Shown piece by piece: positions 26,357-34,425 of a stretch of DNA of 64,000 nucleotides; position 1 is the stretch's first letter; every line of letters begins with the position of its first letter. The DNA is from Paracoccus onchidii. GTDB lineage: Bacteria > Pseudomonadota > Alphaproteobacteria > Rhodobacterales > Rhodobacteraceae. Below the pieces are notes generated by a model. It was given only the letters and a program-made list of their open reading frames with translations, was not told the origin of the DNA and did not search any database. The stretch spans positions 47,662 to 111,661 of the forward strand of contig NZ_JAQBIE010000014.1 in the NCBI RefSeq assembly GCF_028294535.1, read 5' to 3'. A program made the position numbers and the translations under genes.

Positions 26357-27447
26357 GAGATGTCCAGTTTCCGGAAGTCGTTGGTCAGAATGTTCAGATC
26401 GGTGACGGCGCAGCCCAGAGGCAGCGCCGGGGCCGGCAACCCCATGACGCGGCAGGGGATGTCGCAGACCATTTCGATTGCCTCGTCCAGTGGCAGGCCG
26501 ACATGGTTGACCAGATTGGCAAGTGATTTCACAAGATCGATATGTGCGCCCGCCAAAGAGCCTTCGGCATTGATCAGCGCGCCGTCGCGCACGAATATCT
26601 TCTGGCCGTAAAGGTTGAAATGGTTGGGGCCGCCGACGGTTGCCATGGCATCGGATACGGCGAAGGTCAGGCCTTTGCGGGGGCGCGCCCGCAATGCGAT
26701 CCTGATCATGTCCCAGGTGACATGAATGCCGTCGACGATGATTCCGGCATGGGCATCCGAATTCAGGGCCGCGCCCAGAATGCCCGGCGCGCGCGAGGTC
26801 ATGGGCGGCATGGCGTTGTAGAGATGCGTGAAACATCCAAGGCCGCGGTCCAGTGCGGTGCGCGTTTCCTCGGCGGTGGCCTGGGTGTGTCCGCCAGACA
26901 CGATTGCACCGCTGGCGACCAGGCGCGCGAAAAGGTCGGGATCGGCCAATTCGGGGGCAAGTGTGATCATGACGGGCAGGTTCGCCGCGCGCAACCGTTC
27001 GACCAGCGAAACGGTCTTGAGGTCAAGCGGGCGGATTCTGGCCGCATCATGGGTGCCGCGGCGTTCGGTGGCCAGATGCGGACCTTCGATATGAAGGCCC
27101 GCAAGACCGGGTTCGCCCTGCGTTGCAAGGGCGGCCTCAGCTGCGGCCTCGATCACGTCGTGGCTGTCGGTGATGACGGTGGGCAGGATCGCACCGGTCC
27201 CACAGCTTCGATGTGCGGCGGCAATCGCGCGCAAGCCGTCGGGTGTCGGCTGGCTGTTCACCATGACACCGCCGCCGCCATTGACCTGCAAGTCAACGAA
27301 TTGCGGCGAGATCAACCCAACCTGCAGGTCCGCCGTGTCGTTGCCAAGGGGGCGGAAGGCGGCAACCTTGCCGTTGGCGATCTCGATCGCCATGTCCCGG
27401 GAAAGCCTGCCCTCCCGCCAGAGGGCCTTTGTTCCCACTAACATCAT
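26353..27447 (-). CDS. nagA: N-acetylhexosamine-6-phosphate deacetylase
   Basis: Removes acetate from GlcNAc-6-P or GalNAc-6-P (NagA/AgaA). 364 residues. Visible motifs: VDLQVNGGGGVMVN at the barrel entry, the metal site GLHIEGPHLATERRGTHD, VSGGHTQATAEET, FTHLYNAMPPMTSRAPG and the catalytic aspartate in FAVSDAMATVGG. The start at 27447 is set by the ATGA overlap with the GatZ-like gene; open frame further upstream is a shadow. With AgaS rather than NagB beside it, GalNAc-6-P is the likelier substrate. Confidence 0.92.
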   Translation of the reverse strand: MMLVGTKALWREGRLSRDMAIEIANGKVAAFRPLGNDTADLQVGLISPQFVDLQVNGGGGVMVNSQPTPDGLRAIAAAHRSCGTGAILPTVITDSHDVIEAAAEAALATQGEPGLAGLHIEGPHLATERRGTHDAARIRPLDLKTVSLVERLRAANLPVMITLAPELADPDLFARLVASGAIVSGGHTQATAEETRTALDRGLGCFTHLYNAMPPMTSRAPGILGAALNSDAHAGIIVDGIHVTWDMIRIALRARPRKGLTFAVSDAMATVGGPNHFNLYGQKIFVRDGALINAEGSLAGAHIDLVKSLANLVNHVGLPLDEAIEMVCDIPCRVMGLPAPALPLGCAVTDLNILTNDFRKLDIS

Positions 27448-28700
27448 GCCGCTCCGGTATAATATGGCAGCAATGCCCGCTGGACATGTGCAACCAGCAG
27501 CGCATCGGCAAAGCAGATCGGCAATGATTGCGCCCGCGCAATGGTCCGATCGTCGAAATATTGCGCCAGCACAGGCATCGGCGGCGGGGTCGTATTCATC
27601 CGGTCGCGCAGGTCCTGAACCGCAACGAAGACATCCGGTTGTGCCCAGTAATAGCGTATCCTGTCGGCCAAGCCGAAATGCCGCATCAGGCGCTGATGGG
27701 CGGGGTCTCCGTGATAATGGCTTTTCCAGTATCCTGCGGATGCGGTCATGGCATGTTCGGTCAGGTCGGAAATATGTGCCGTTCCATTCATCCAGCTGTC
27801 TATATGGGACAGGACATAAAGCGCCTCGCGCCAGGCGAAGGTCAGGGCGGGGCCGACTTTCAGGATGGCGAAGTTGCGCTTTGCCAGTTCGGCAAAAACC
27901 TCGGGATATTGATAATCGGTGGAATGGGCCTCGAAGCATAGGTCAGGATAGGGGGCCAGAACGTCGGAAAGATGATCGGGCGACGACATGTCAAATCGAT
28001 CGACATGAGCGGGGGCGAATTCCAGTCCGGGTTGCACGACCAGCCCGCGTACGCGCCCGAACGCCTCTTGCTGACCTGCGGCTGCGAAGGCATCGCGATG
28101 AGCAATCAGTGTGGCACTTGCCCGTTCGGGCGGGGTGGGGGCGATACCTTCGTCATCATGGCGGGCGCCGCCGGGCGGGGGCACCTCGGTTCCGATGATA
28201 TAGCGAAGCTGCGCGGGATCTGCGGCTGCGGCCTCGGCCACGGCGGCAAGTTCGGCTGCGCGTGCCGCTGCAGGTGCGTCGGTCAGTGCTGCGGGTTCGC
28301 CGGCGCATCCTTCCGAACAGTCGAGATGGATCTTGGAGAAGCCGGCCCTGACATAAGCGGAAATCATGTCGCGGGCTTCCTGCATGGCCTGTTCAGGAGC
28401 CAGATGCTTCCATGCTTGCGGCCCCAGGTGATCGCCCCCGAACATCAGCCGGTCGGCATCTGTTCCCAACGCTTCTGCCCGCTTGCGCAGCGTGGCGATG
28501 AAATCGGAGGGCGTCATGCCCGTATAGCCGCCCTGATGATTGACCTGGTTCGAGGTCGCCTCGATCAGAAGGGGGCGGTCCAGTTCCTCGGCCAGCAAAA
28601 GCGATGCTGTCAGAACGTCCGGATGCGCGGAACAGATCGAAGGCAGCGCCGCACCGTTGCGGGTACGGTTGTCGCGGATAATCGTGTCAAGTGCAGTCAT
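27444..28700 (-). CDS. GatZ/KbaZ/AgaZ-like protein, probable D-tagatose-6-phosphate 4-epimerase
   Basis: 418 residues, matching the class once called the non-catalytic subunit of tagatose-bisphosphate aldolase (SICSAHPDVLTASLLLAEEL, QVNHQGGYTGMTPSDF, FGGDHLGPQAWKHL, FSKIHLDCSEGCAGE). There is no GatY/KbaY catalytic aldolase and no tagatose-6-phosphate kinase in the operon. A stand-alone GatZ homologue of Agrobacterium has been reported as a tagatose-6-phosphate 4-epimerase, and that role would complete this pathway by making fructose-6-phosphate. Assignment of the activity is inference. Overlaps both neighbours by 4 bp. Confidence 0.82.
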   Translation of the reverse strand: MTALDTIIRDNRTRNGAALPSICSAHPDVLTASLLLAEELDRPLLIEATSNQVNHQGGYTGMTPSDFIATLRKRAEALGTDADRLMFGGDHLGPQAWKHLAPEQAMQEARDMISAYVRAGFSKIHLDCSEGCAGEPAALTDAPAAARAAELAAVAEAAAADPAQLRYIIGTEVPPPGGARHDDEGIAPTPPERASATLIAHRDAFAAAGQQEAFGRVRGLVVQPGLEFAPAHVDRFDMSSPDHLSDVLAPYPDLCFEAHSTDYQYPEVFAELAKRNFAILKVGPALTFAWREALYVLSHIDSWMNGTAHISDLTEHAMTASAGYWKSHYHGDPAHQRLMRHFGLADRIRYYWAQPDVFVAVQDLRDRMNTTPPPMPVLAQYFDDRTIARAQSLPICFADALLVAHVQRALLPYYTGAA

Positions 28701-29590
28701 TTTCCCTTCGCCAGCAAAGCGGCGCCTCTGGTGCCCGAGCTGTCGCCGTGACGGGCGCGCACAAGCTTTGGGGTTCTGGTGTTTGCCAACGCATGACGCG
28801 CCAGCCCGTGTTCAAGCCGCGCGACGACATCAGGCAGATTCGACAGGCCGCCACCCAGAACGATGCAATCTGGATCAAGCATGAGTTGAATGGTCAGTAG
28901 GCATTCCCCGGTGATGTCGGCCCAGATGTCAAAGACCTGCTCGGCGCCTCGTTCGACAAGGTCCTGGCCGCTTAGCCTTTCGCCCAGCACATGCTGTGCG
29001 ATGTTGCTGAGCCCCGTACCCGAGACGGCCGTTTCCATGCAGCCCGTTCGTCCACATCCACAACGCCACAAGGGCAGGTCATGGCGCGCAACTGCCGAAG
29101 CCGGCAAGGCAACATGGCCAATCTCGATCGCCAGGCCGCCGTGGCGATGGGGGAACGCGCCGTCCACGCAATAACCACCGCCGACTCCTGTGCCCAGGAT
29201 CAGCCCCATGACACTGTTCGAACCCTGACCTGCGCCGCCGCGGGCCTCGGACAGCGCAAAGGCCATGCAATCGTTCACCACCGGAAAGTCACGGCCAAGG
29301 CGCGCATTCAGGCTGTGGCGGATCGAATGCCCCGAAGCTGGCAGGTTGGCGGTGAACATCTTGCCGCTATCGGGGTCAATCACGCCGGGGGCAGCAATGC
29401 CGACCGGAAGGCCGGAAATGCCTGCGCGCTCTTCCAGCCAGGCGATCTGTTCCTCCAATCCCGCCAACAGCTCGTCATAACTGCCGCGTGGGGTCGGAAT
29501 GCGGCGCAGGTCGATGGTCTCGGTTTGCGGGCCGCTGAACAGGCGTGCCTCGATCTTGGTGCCCCCAAGGTCAATCCCGCCACAGATCAT
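28697..29590 (-). CDS. ROK-family hexosamine kinase
   Basis: Sugar kinase of 297 residues. ATP-binding start GGIDLGGTKIEARLF, catalytic aspartate region FPVVNDCMAFALSEARGG, GLILGTGVGGGYCVDG, and the ROK zinc motif WRCGCGRTGCMETAVSG are all present. It would phosphorylate GalNAc or GlcNAc at C6 (AgaK/NagK role), since the binding-protein importer on the other strand delivers unphosphorylated sugar. 4-bp overlaps on both sides. Confidence 0.9.
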   Translation of the reverse strand: MICGGIDLGGTKIEARLFSGPQTETIDLRRIPTPRGSYDELLAGLEEQIAWLEERAGISGLPVGIAAPGVIDPDSGKMFTANLPASGHSIRHSLNARLGRDFPVVNDCMAFALSEARGGAGQGSNSVMGLILGTGVGGGYCVDGAFPHRHGGLAIEIGHVALPASAVARHDLPLWRCGCGRTGCMETAVSGTGLSNIAQHVLGERLSGQDLVERGAEQVFDIWADITGECLLTIQLMLDPDCIVLGGGLSNLPDVVARLEHGLARHALANTRTPKLVRARHGDSSGTRGAALLAKGK

Positions 29591-30666
29591 GATTGCCAGT
29601 CATATAGCTGGACGCCCGAGACGACGCGGCTGAGATTTCGCCCCTGAAACGGATCATCCACCGGCAAGCCGAGCTCGGCAGACCATTGCGCGGCCCTGAT
29701 CTGTGCCGGCAGGACATGCAACACGGCATCTGCGCGCGCGTCGCCGGTGCCGGCGAAGTCTATATCGCCGCCGCGGCCGATCGTCGTGACGCGAATGTCC
29801 GGGAACTGGCTGCGAATTTCCTCGGCAACGTCCAGATCATAACGCGAGGTGTGCAAATCGGGATGCAGGCTGACATAGACATGCGTCAGGTCATTGACCG
29901 CGGCCTTCGGTCCGTGGCGATAACCCAGCGGGCTGTCCCATTGGGTGACCGTCTGCCCGGCCGTCAATTCAAGAACTTTCAGGGCGCTTTCCCGCGCCAG
30001 GGATCTGAGTGCGCCGGACCCAAGGAAAACCGCACGTTCCGGGCGCATGATATCGCTGTCCGCGGCCAGCTGGTCAATCAGTCTGCGGGCTTGTTCGGCA
30101 AGTTCGGGGATCCGGGCCGGATCAAAATCGGTCAGGCAGGCCAGCGCGGACAGCAACATCGTGCTGAAGCTTGACGTCATTGCAAAGCCGCGGTCATGCG
30201 TGGCTTCGGGAAGGCTGAGAACCCGCATCTGTCCCGGACCGGGTGCAGGGCGGGTTGCCAGCGCTCCGTCTGGATTGCAGGTGATGTGCAGGCGGTCGAT
30301 ATCAGGCCGGTGCTTGTCCAGCAGGTCCAGAACCCCCACCGATTCCGAACTGTTGCCCGAACGCCCGAACTGGACGACCAGAATCTTTCCGTTCGCGGCA
30401 AGGCAATCCTGCGGACAGGAAACGATATCGGTGCTGGCGCGATCCTCGATACGCAGATCGGTGCGTTCAGCGGCGATGATGCCGCCGATAAAGGCGGATG
30501 TCCCGGCCCCGACCAGCCAGACGGTGTCGATGCCGCGTTCGGCGATCCATTCCCTGATGTCGCGGCTTTGAGAGGCAAGGGTGCCGCTCCAATCGCGCCA
30601 GATGTCAGGCTGAGCCTGAATCTCGGTCCAGGTCGCGGTCTGGGGCAGTTTCGGCGTTGGTGTCAT
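29587..30666 (-). CDS. agaS: SIS-domain galactosamine-6-phosphate deaminase/isomerase (AgaS)
   Basis: 359 residues with two SIS sugar-isomerase domains. The first has TVWLVGAGTSAFIGGIIAAE and VVQFGRSGNSSESVGVLDLL, the second FLGSGALRSLARESALKVLE and QTVTQWDSPLGYRHGPKAAV. These segments are close to AgaS, which turns galactosamine-6-phosphate into tagatose-6-phosphate plus ammonia. The ATG at 30666 has AGGA upstream; the first 62 bp lie inside the end of the regulator gene, in another frame. A GlmS- or FrlB-like activity is the main alternative. Confidence 0.87.
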   Translation of the reverse strand: MTPTPKLPQTATWTEIQAQPDIWRDWSGTLASQSRDIREWIAERGIDTVWLVGAGTSAFIGGIIAAERTDLRIEDRASTDIVSCPQDCLAANGKILVVQFGRSGNSSESVGVLDLLDKHRPDIDRLHITCNPDGALATRPAPGPGQMRVLSLPEATHDRGFAMTSSFSTMLLSALACLTDFDPARIPELAEQARRLIDQLAADSDIMRPERAVFLGSGALRSLARESALKVLELTAGQTVTQWDSPLGYRHGPKAAVNDLTHVYVSLHPDLHTSRYDLDVAEEIRSQFPDIRVTTIGRGGDIDFAGTGDARADAVLHVLPAQIRAAQWSAELGLPVDDPFQGRNLSRVVSGVQLYDWQS

Positions 30667-31510
30667 CGGTTGTCCTGGTGGTTATAATTTTGGTGCCTTG
30701 CGCCTCTAGGGCGGTAAATCGCGGATCGTCGCTGGCCAGATCGGTCACAAGAATGTCGACATGGTCCATTGCGCAAATGCGATGCAGGCTGGGTTTGTGG
30801 AACTTGGTGCTGTCGGCCAGAACGATGACCCGGCGGGCAGCCTCGAGCATGAAGCGGGTATTATGGGCCTCGTCCTCCTGAAAGGTGGACAGGCCGTGAT
30901 CGGCATCAATAGAGGCGGCGCCCATGACAAAAGTGTCGAAATGCATCTGACCGATGCTGCTTTCGACCATGCGCCCGGTCATCGACATCGCATTGGGGCG
31001 AATGCGCCCCCCTGTCAGCATGACGGTGTGATGGCCGTGGGACAAGGCGTTCTGCGCCACCCAGATGCCGGTGGTCATGATGGTCATTGCCGGAACATCG
31101 CGCAACGATGCGGCGAATATTTCCGCGGTCGAGCCATTGTCGACCAGCAGGCTACGATCCTGTTCCACCAGGCGCGCGGCGCGGCGGGCGATGCTTTGCT
31201 TCGCTTCGGCATTGGCAAGCCTGCGATCCCCCGCCAGTGGTTCGACAAAGCCTTGCCGGCTGCCTGCCAGTCCAAGCGCCAGGTCGATCCGGAAATCCGA
31301 CAGGCCGGCATAGCCGAACACCTGGCAAAAGCGGATCAGGGTCGGTTCGGATGTCTTTAGCTCGGCACAGATTTCACGGCTGGTCTTGCGGATGAATGCT
31401 TCGGGGTTCTTCAGTGCAAATGCGGCTATTCCTGCCAGCTTGGGGCTGAGCGAGCTGTGCCGTTCCGAAATGGTGGCAACCAAGTCTGCAGGGGTGGAGC
31501 TGGAAGACAT
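30605..31510 (-). CDS. Regulator with RpiR-type HTH and DeoR-type sensor domain
   Basis: 301 residues made of two modules not usually found together. Residues 1-~78 are an RpiR/HTH_6 DNA-binding domain (FALKNPEAFIRKTSREICAE, then TSEPTLIRFCQVFGYAGLSD). Residues ~95-265 are a DeoR C-terminal phosphosugar-sensing domain (SLLVDNGSTAEIFAASL, TVMLTGGRIRPNAMSMTG, FDTFVMGAASIDADHGLS, VIVLADSTKFHK). RpiR proteins normally carry a SIS domain instead. The tail (TTDDTNAETAPDRDLDRDSG) is disordered and overlaps agaS by 62 bp. It heads the amino-sugar operon and diverges from the importer operon, so it should sense an amino-sugar phosphate and control both. Confidence 0.85.
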   Translation of the reverse strand: MSSSSTPADLVATISERHSSLSPKLAGIAAFALKNPEAFIRKTSREICAELKTSEPTLIRFCQVFGYAGLSDFRIDLALGLAGSRQGFVEPLAGDRRLANAEAKQSIARRAARLVEQDRSLLVDNGSTAEIFAASLRDVPAMTIMTTGIWVAQNALSHGHHTVMLTGGRIRPNAMSMTGRMVESSIGQMHFDTFVMGAASIDADHGLSTFQEDEAHNTRFMLEAARRVIVLADSTKFHKPSLHRICAMDHVDILVTDLASDDPRFTALEAQGTKIITTRTTDDTNAETAPDRDLDRDSGSA

Positions 31511-31552
31511 GTGAATGGAACCTTAGTCAACCTAAATACGCATTGCTTAGGC

Positions 31553-31581
31553 ATTGTGCCAAAGTAAATATATCTGCGCAA
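31553..31581 (-). promoter_or_regulatory. Candidate promoter of the amino-sugar operon
   Basis: On the minus strand TTGCGC (31581-31576) and CACAAT (31558-31553) are 17 bp apart, 43 bp before the regulator ATG. Confidence 0.4.
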
Positions 31582-31585
31582 GAAG

Positions 31586-31631
31586 TTTAGTAAAAATAAA
31601 AAATCTTGCGATTTAATTTTGCTTTGCTAAA
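31586..31631. promoter_or_regulatory. Paired palindromes TTTAGTAAA / TTTGCTAAA, candidate operators
   Basis: TTTAGTAAA (31586-31594) and TTTGCTAAA (31623-31631; longer form CTTTGCTAAAG at 31622-31632) occur 37 bp apart in the very AT-rich gap between the divergent regulator and importer operons. Likely binding sites of the chimeric regulator; inferred from symmetry and position. Confidence 0.4.
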
Positions 31632-31664
31632 GTTCTTTCCTGAGAACGGACTTTGGCAGGGCTG

Positions 31665-32393
31665 ATGCGTCAATCGCGGCAACTGGAAATATGTGTCGAC
31701 AGCACGGATGGGCTTGCCTGTGCGGGGCAGGGCGGCGCGGATCGTGTCGAGCTGTGTGCGGCGTTGGGGCTTGGTGGGCTTACGCCTTCGGCCGGGCTGA
31801 TGTCGGTTGCTGCAGGTACGGGGCTGCCTTGTCATGCGATGATCCGACCCGCGCCCGGGGATTTTGTTTTGCGCCCGGGGACGCTGGACGCGATGCTGGG
31901 CGACATTGCAGCGGCGCAAAGTTTTGGTCTGGCGGGGATCGTCATCGGTGTTCTGACCCCTGATGGCGATCTGGATCTGCGCGCAATGTCCCGGTTGATC
32001 GCCGCGGCGGGCGATATGCAGGTGACGGTTCATAGGGCTTTCGATCTTTGTCGTGACCAGTTTGCCGCTCTGGAGCAGGTAATTGATCTTGGCGTGGCGC
32101 GCGTGCTGACGTCGGGTGGTGCGGCAACCGCGCTGGACGGAATCGAACGGATCGCTGCGCTTTGCGAGCGTGCCGATGGCCGCATAGAGATCATGGCCGG
32201 TTCAGGTGTCGATATAGGGTCGGCGGGATGTTTGCTTGCTGCAGGTGTCGATGCCTTGCACGGGTCCTGCAGCGTTGTCGATGCGACGCAACAGGACTGT
32301 ACGGGAATAGGAATCGAGGCGCGCAACGTCACCTGCCCCGACAAGGTTGCGAGCTTGAGGAAGTATTGTCAGGAATGGAGGGCGACGGCATGA
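31665..32393 (+). CDS. cutC: CutC-family protein
   Basis: TIM-barrel protein of 242 residues matching CutC (LEICVDSTDGLACAGQGGAD, RVELCAALGLGGLTPSAGLM, VTVHRAFDLCRD, GVARVLTSGGAATALDGIER, IMAGSGVDIGSA). The family was named for copper tolerance in E. coli but its enzymatic role is not settled, and members often sit in sugar operons, as here. ATG 31665 is chosen, with CAGGG upstream; a TTG 12 bp earlier is possible. First gene of the importer operon, overlapping the oxidoreductase by 4 bp. A sugar-phosphate lyase/aldolase role is possible but unproven. Confidence 0.82.
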   Translation: MRQSRQLEICVDSTDGLACAGQGGADRVELCAALGLGGLTPSAGLMSVAAGTGLPCHAMIRPAPGDFVLRPGTLDAMLGDIAAAQSFGLAGIVIGVLTPDGDLDLRAMSRLIAAAGDMQVTVHRAFDLCRDQFAALEQVIDLGVARVLTSGGAATALDGIERIAALCERADGRIEIMAGSGVDIGSAGCLLAAGVDALHGSCSVVDATQQDCTGIGIEARNVTCPDKVASLRKYCQEWRATA

Positions 32394-33547
32394 ATGTGGG
32401 CGTTATCGGACTGGGCGCGCGGATCGCGGCGCTGGTGCCGGAATTTCGTGATGTCGCGCCCGACCTGCAATTCGCGGCGGTCGCCGACCCGTCGGATGCC
32501 CGCATCGGCGCATTGGGGTCCAAGCCCGTGGCGCGTTACGACACGGCGGAACAGATGCTTGCGGCGCAGCGGTTCGACATGTTGATGATCGGGTCGCCCA
32601 ATCACCTGCACCTGGAACATATTCGGCACGCGCTGCAATCAGACACCCCTCATATCTTCGTGGAAAAACCGCTGGTGACGACGATCGATCAATCGTTGGA
32701 ACTGGCTGAACTGATCGCGCGCCATGACGGGCATCGCCGCCTGATGGTCGGCTTGGTCCTGCGATATTCCCCGCTGTATCGTGCGCTGCGGCAGGCGCAG
32801 GCCGATGGCCATCTGGGCGAGATCATGTCCATCGAGGCATCGGAACATATCGCGCCCTACCATGGCAGTTTCTTCATGCGGGACTGGCGGCGCAATCGCG
32901 AATTCTCCGGCGGTTTCATGTTGGAGAAATGCTGCCATGACATCGATCTGTACCAAGGTGTGGTCGGGGCCCGGGCGATGCATGTGGCCAGTTTCGGGGG
33001 GCGCAAGAAGTATGTGCCGCAACACCGTCCCGATAGGGCGCCCGCCTATCTGGCGCGGATGTCGCCGCGCTGGAATGGACAGGACGACGCCTTTTCAGGG
33101 CAGGGCGATATTGTCGATTACCAGACTGCCATCGTCCAATATGAAAATGGCGCCGCCCTGACCTTTCATACCAACCTGAACGTGCCCGACGAGTTTCGCC
33201 GTTTCGCGGTGATCGGCCGCGATGGCATGGCCGAGGGCGATTTCATCCGGAACAGGTTTCGGGTGACCGGATCGGATCTGGGTGATTGCATTTGTGATCT
33301 GGATCCGGTGACGGATGCAGCCACCTCCGATCAGGGACATTATGGCGCGGACCGGGCGATGGCGCGGGATATCATGGCCTATGTCCGCGGTGAGGCCGCC
33401 GCGTTGCCGCTTGGTTGTGTCGACGCGCTTGAGGCCGGGATTACGGCCATGGCGATGGATCAGGCAATGGCCGGAATGAGGGTTGTCGATCTGGCGCCTG
33501 TCTGGGCCAAACTTGATATGGCATTGAGCGCAAAGGCTTTCGCATGA
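32390..33547 (+). CDS. Gfo/Idh/MocA-family oxidoreductase (3)
   Basis: NAD(P)-dependent sugar oxidoreductase family, 385 residues. Rossmann start VGVIGLGARIAALVPEFRDV, EKP motif PHIFVEKPLVTTIDQSLELA, and active-site region GGFMLEKCCHDIDLYQGVVG are present. Some family members act on glycosides or N-acetylhexosamines, for example NAD-dependent glycosidase-like GH109 enzymes; the position with a GalNAc-type operon makes that worth considering. Start set by the ATGA overlap with cutC. 4-bp overlap with the permease downstream. Confidence 0.85.
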   Translation: MNVGVIGLGARIAALVPEFRDVAPDLQFAAVADPSDARIGALGSKPVARYDTAEQMLAAQRFDMLMIGSPNHLHLEHIRHALQSDTPHIFVEKPLVTTIDQSLELAELIARHDGHRRLMVGLVLRYSPLYRALRQAQADGHLGEIMSIEASEHIAPYHGSFFMRDWRRNREFSGGFMLEKCCHDIDLYQGVVGARAMHVASFGGRKKYVPQHRPDRAPAYLARMSPRWNGQDDAFSGQGDIVDYQTAIVQYENGAALTFHTNLNVPDEFRRFAVIGRDGMAEGDFIRNRFRVTGSDLGDCICDLDPVTDAATSDQGHYGADRAMARDIMAYVRGEAAALPLGCVDALEAGITAMAMDQAMAGMRVVDLAPVWAKLDMALSAKAFA

Positions 33548-34425
33548 CCCGACGTTTTGACAGTTTTCCCTATCTGCTCTTGCTGCCGGCGTTTCTTCTG
33601 ACGCTGACCATCGTGGCCTGGCCGCTTTTCGAAACGTTCAGATTGTCATTGACCAATGCTTCGCTGCGCCCGGGCGAGGAATATGTCGGCTTCGAGAACT
33701 ATATCGAGATCTTCGAAGACGATTTCTTCGAGGTCATCCAGCGGACCTTTGTCTGGATGTTCTTCGGTGTCGCGCTCAAGCTGATTGTCGGGACGATCGG
33801 TGCCGTCTTGTTGAACGCGGCTTTGCCGGGGCGCAATCTGTTTCGCATTCTGATCATGCCGCCGTGGATCGTGCCAATCGCGATTGGGGTTTTCATGTGG
33901 TCATGGATGTATAACGGCCAGTTTGGCATGATTTCCGGTGTGGCCCAGAAGATCGGGATGTTGTCAGGACCGTTCGAATTTCTGGCGCATAAGAATTCGG
34001 CGTTCTTTGCCACCATCGTCACCGATGTCTGGGTCGGCACGCCGCTGGTCGCGCTGTATCTGTTGGCGGCGATGCAATCGATCCCGAAAGAGCTGCACGA
34101 AGCGGCCTGGGTTGATGGTGCCAGCCGCTTTTATCGGTTTCGGCGGATAACCCTGCCGTTACTGGCCCCATCGATCTTCACGATGGGGCTGCTGTCGGCG
34201 ATCTGGACGTTCAATTCCTTTGACATCATCTGGATCCTTACCGAAGGCGGGCCGCGTGGCGCGACGACCACGATGATCATCGATACCTACAAGACCGCGA
34301 TCAGCCGTTTCCGGTTTGGCGAAGGCTCGGCCCGGGCGGTGATGATCCTTCTGTGTCTGACGGCGTTTTCCGCCGTGAACCTGATGCTGATGGCCCGCGC
34401 TGGCCGCAAAGCCGGAGCAAAGTGA
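33544..34425 (+). CDS. CUT1 ABC permease, MalF type (amino-sugar importer)
   Basis: 293-residue membrane permease with EAA loop EAAWVDGASRFYRFRRITLP and the MalF-type WILTEGGPRGATTTMIIDTY. Overlaps the oxidoreductase by 4 bp and the next permease by 1 bp (TGATG). Part of the importer at 33544-37672 that faces the amino-sugar operon; substrate probably an N-acetylhexosamine or its oligosaccharide. Confidence 0.9.
   Translation: MTRRFDSFPYLLLLPAFLLTLTIVAWPLFETFRLSLTNASLRPGEEYVGFENYIEIFEDDFFEVIQRTFVWMFFGVALKLIVGTIGAVLLNAALPGRNLFRILIMPPWIVPIAIGVFMWSWMYNGQFGMISGVAQKIGMLSGPFEFLAHKNSAFFATIVTDVWVGTPLVALYLLAAMQSIPKELHEAAWVDGASRFYRFRRITLPLLAPSIFTMGLLSAIWTFNSFDIIWILTEGGPRGATTTMIIDTYKTAISRFRFGEGSARAVMILLCLTAFSAVNLMLMARAGRKAGAK

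Noticed and set aside
26357..26836. A 160-codon upstream extension of the GH20 frame.
   Set aside because: It lies inside nagA in another frame, has no export signal or family similarity, and the ATGA junction at 26353-26356 gives a better start.
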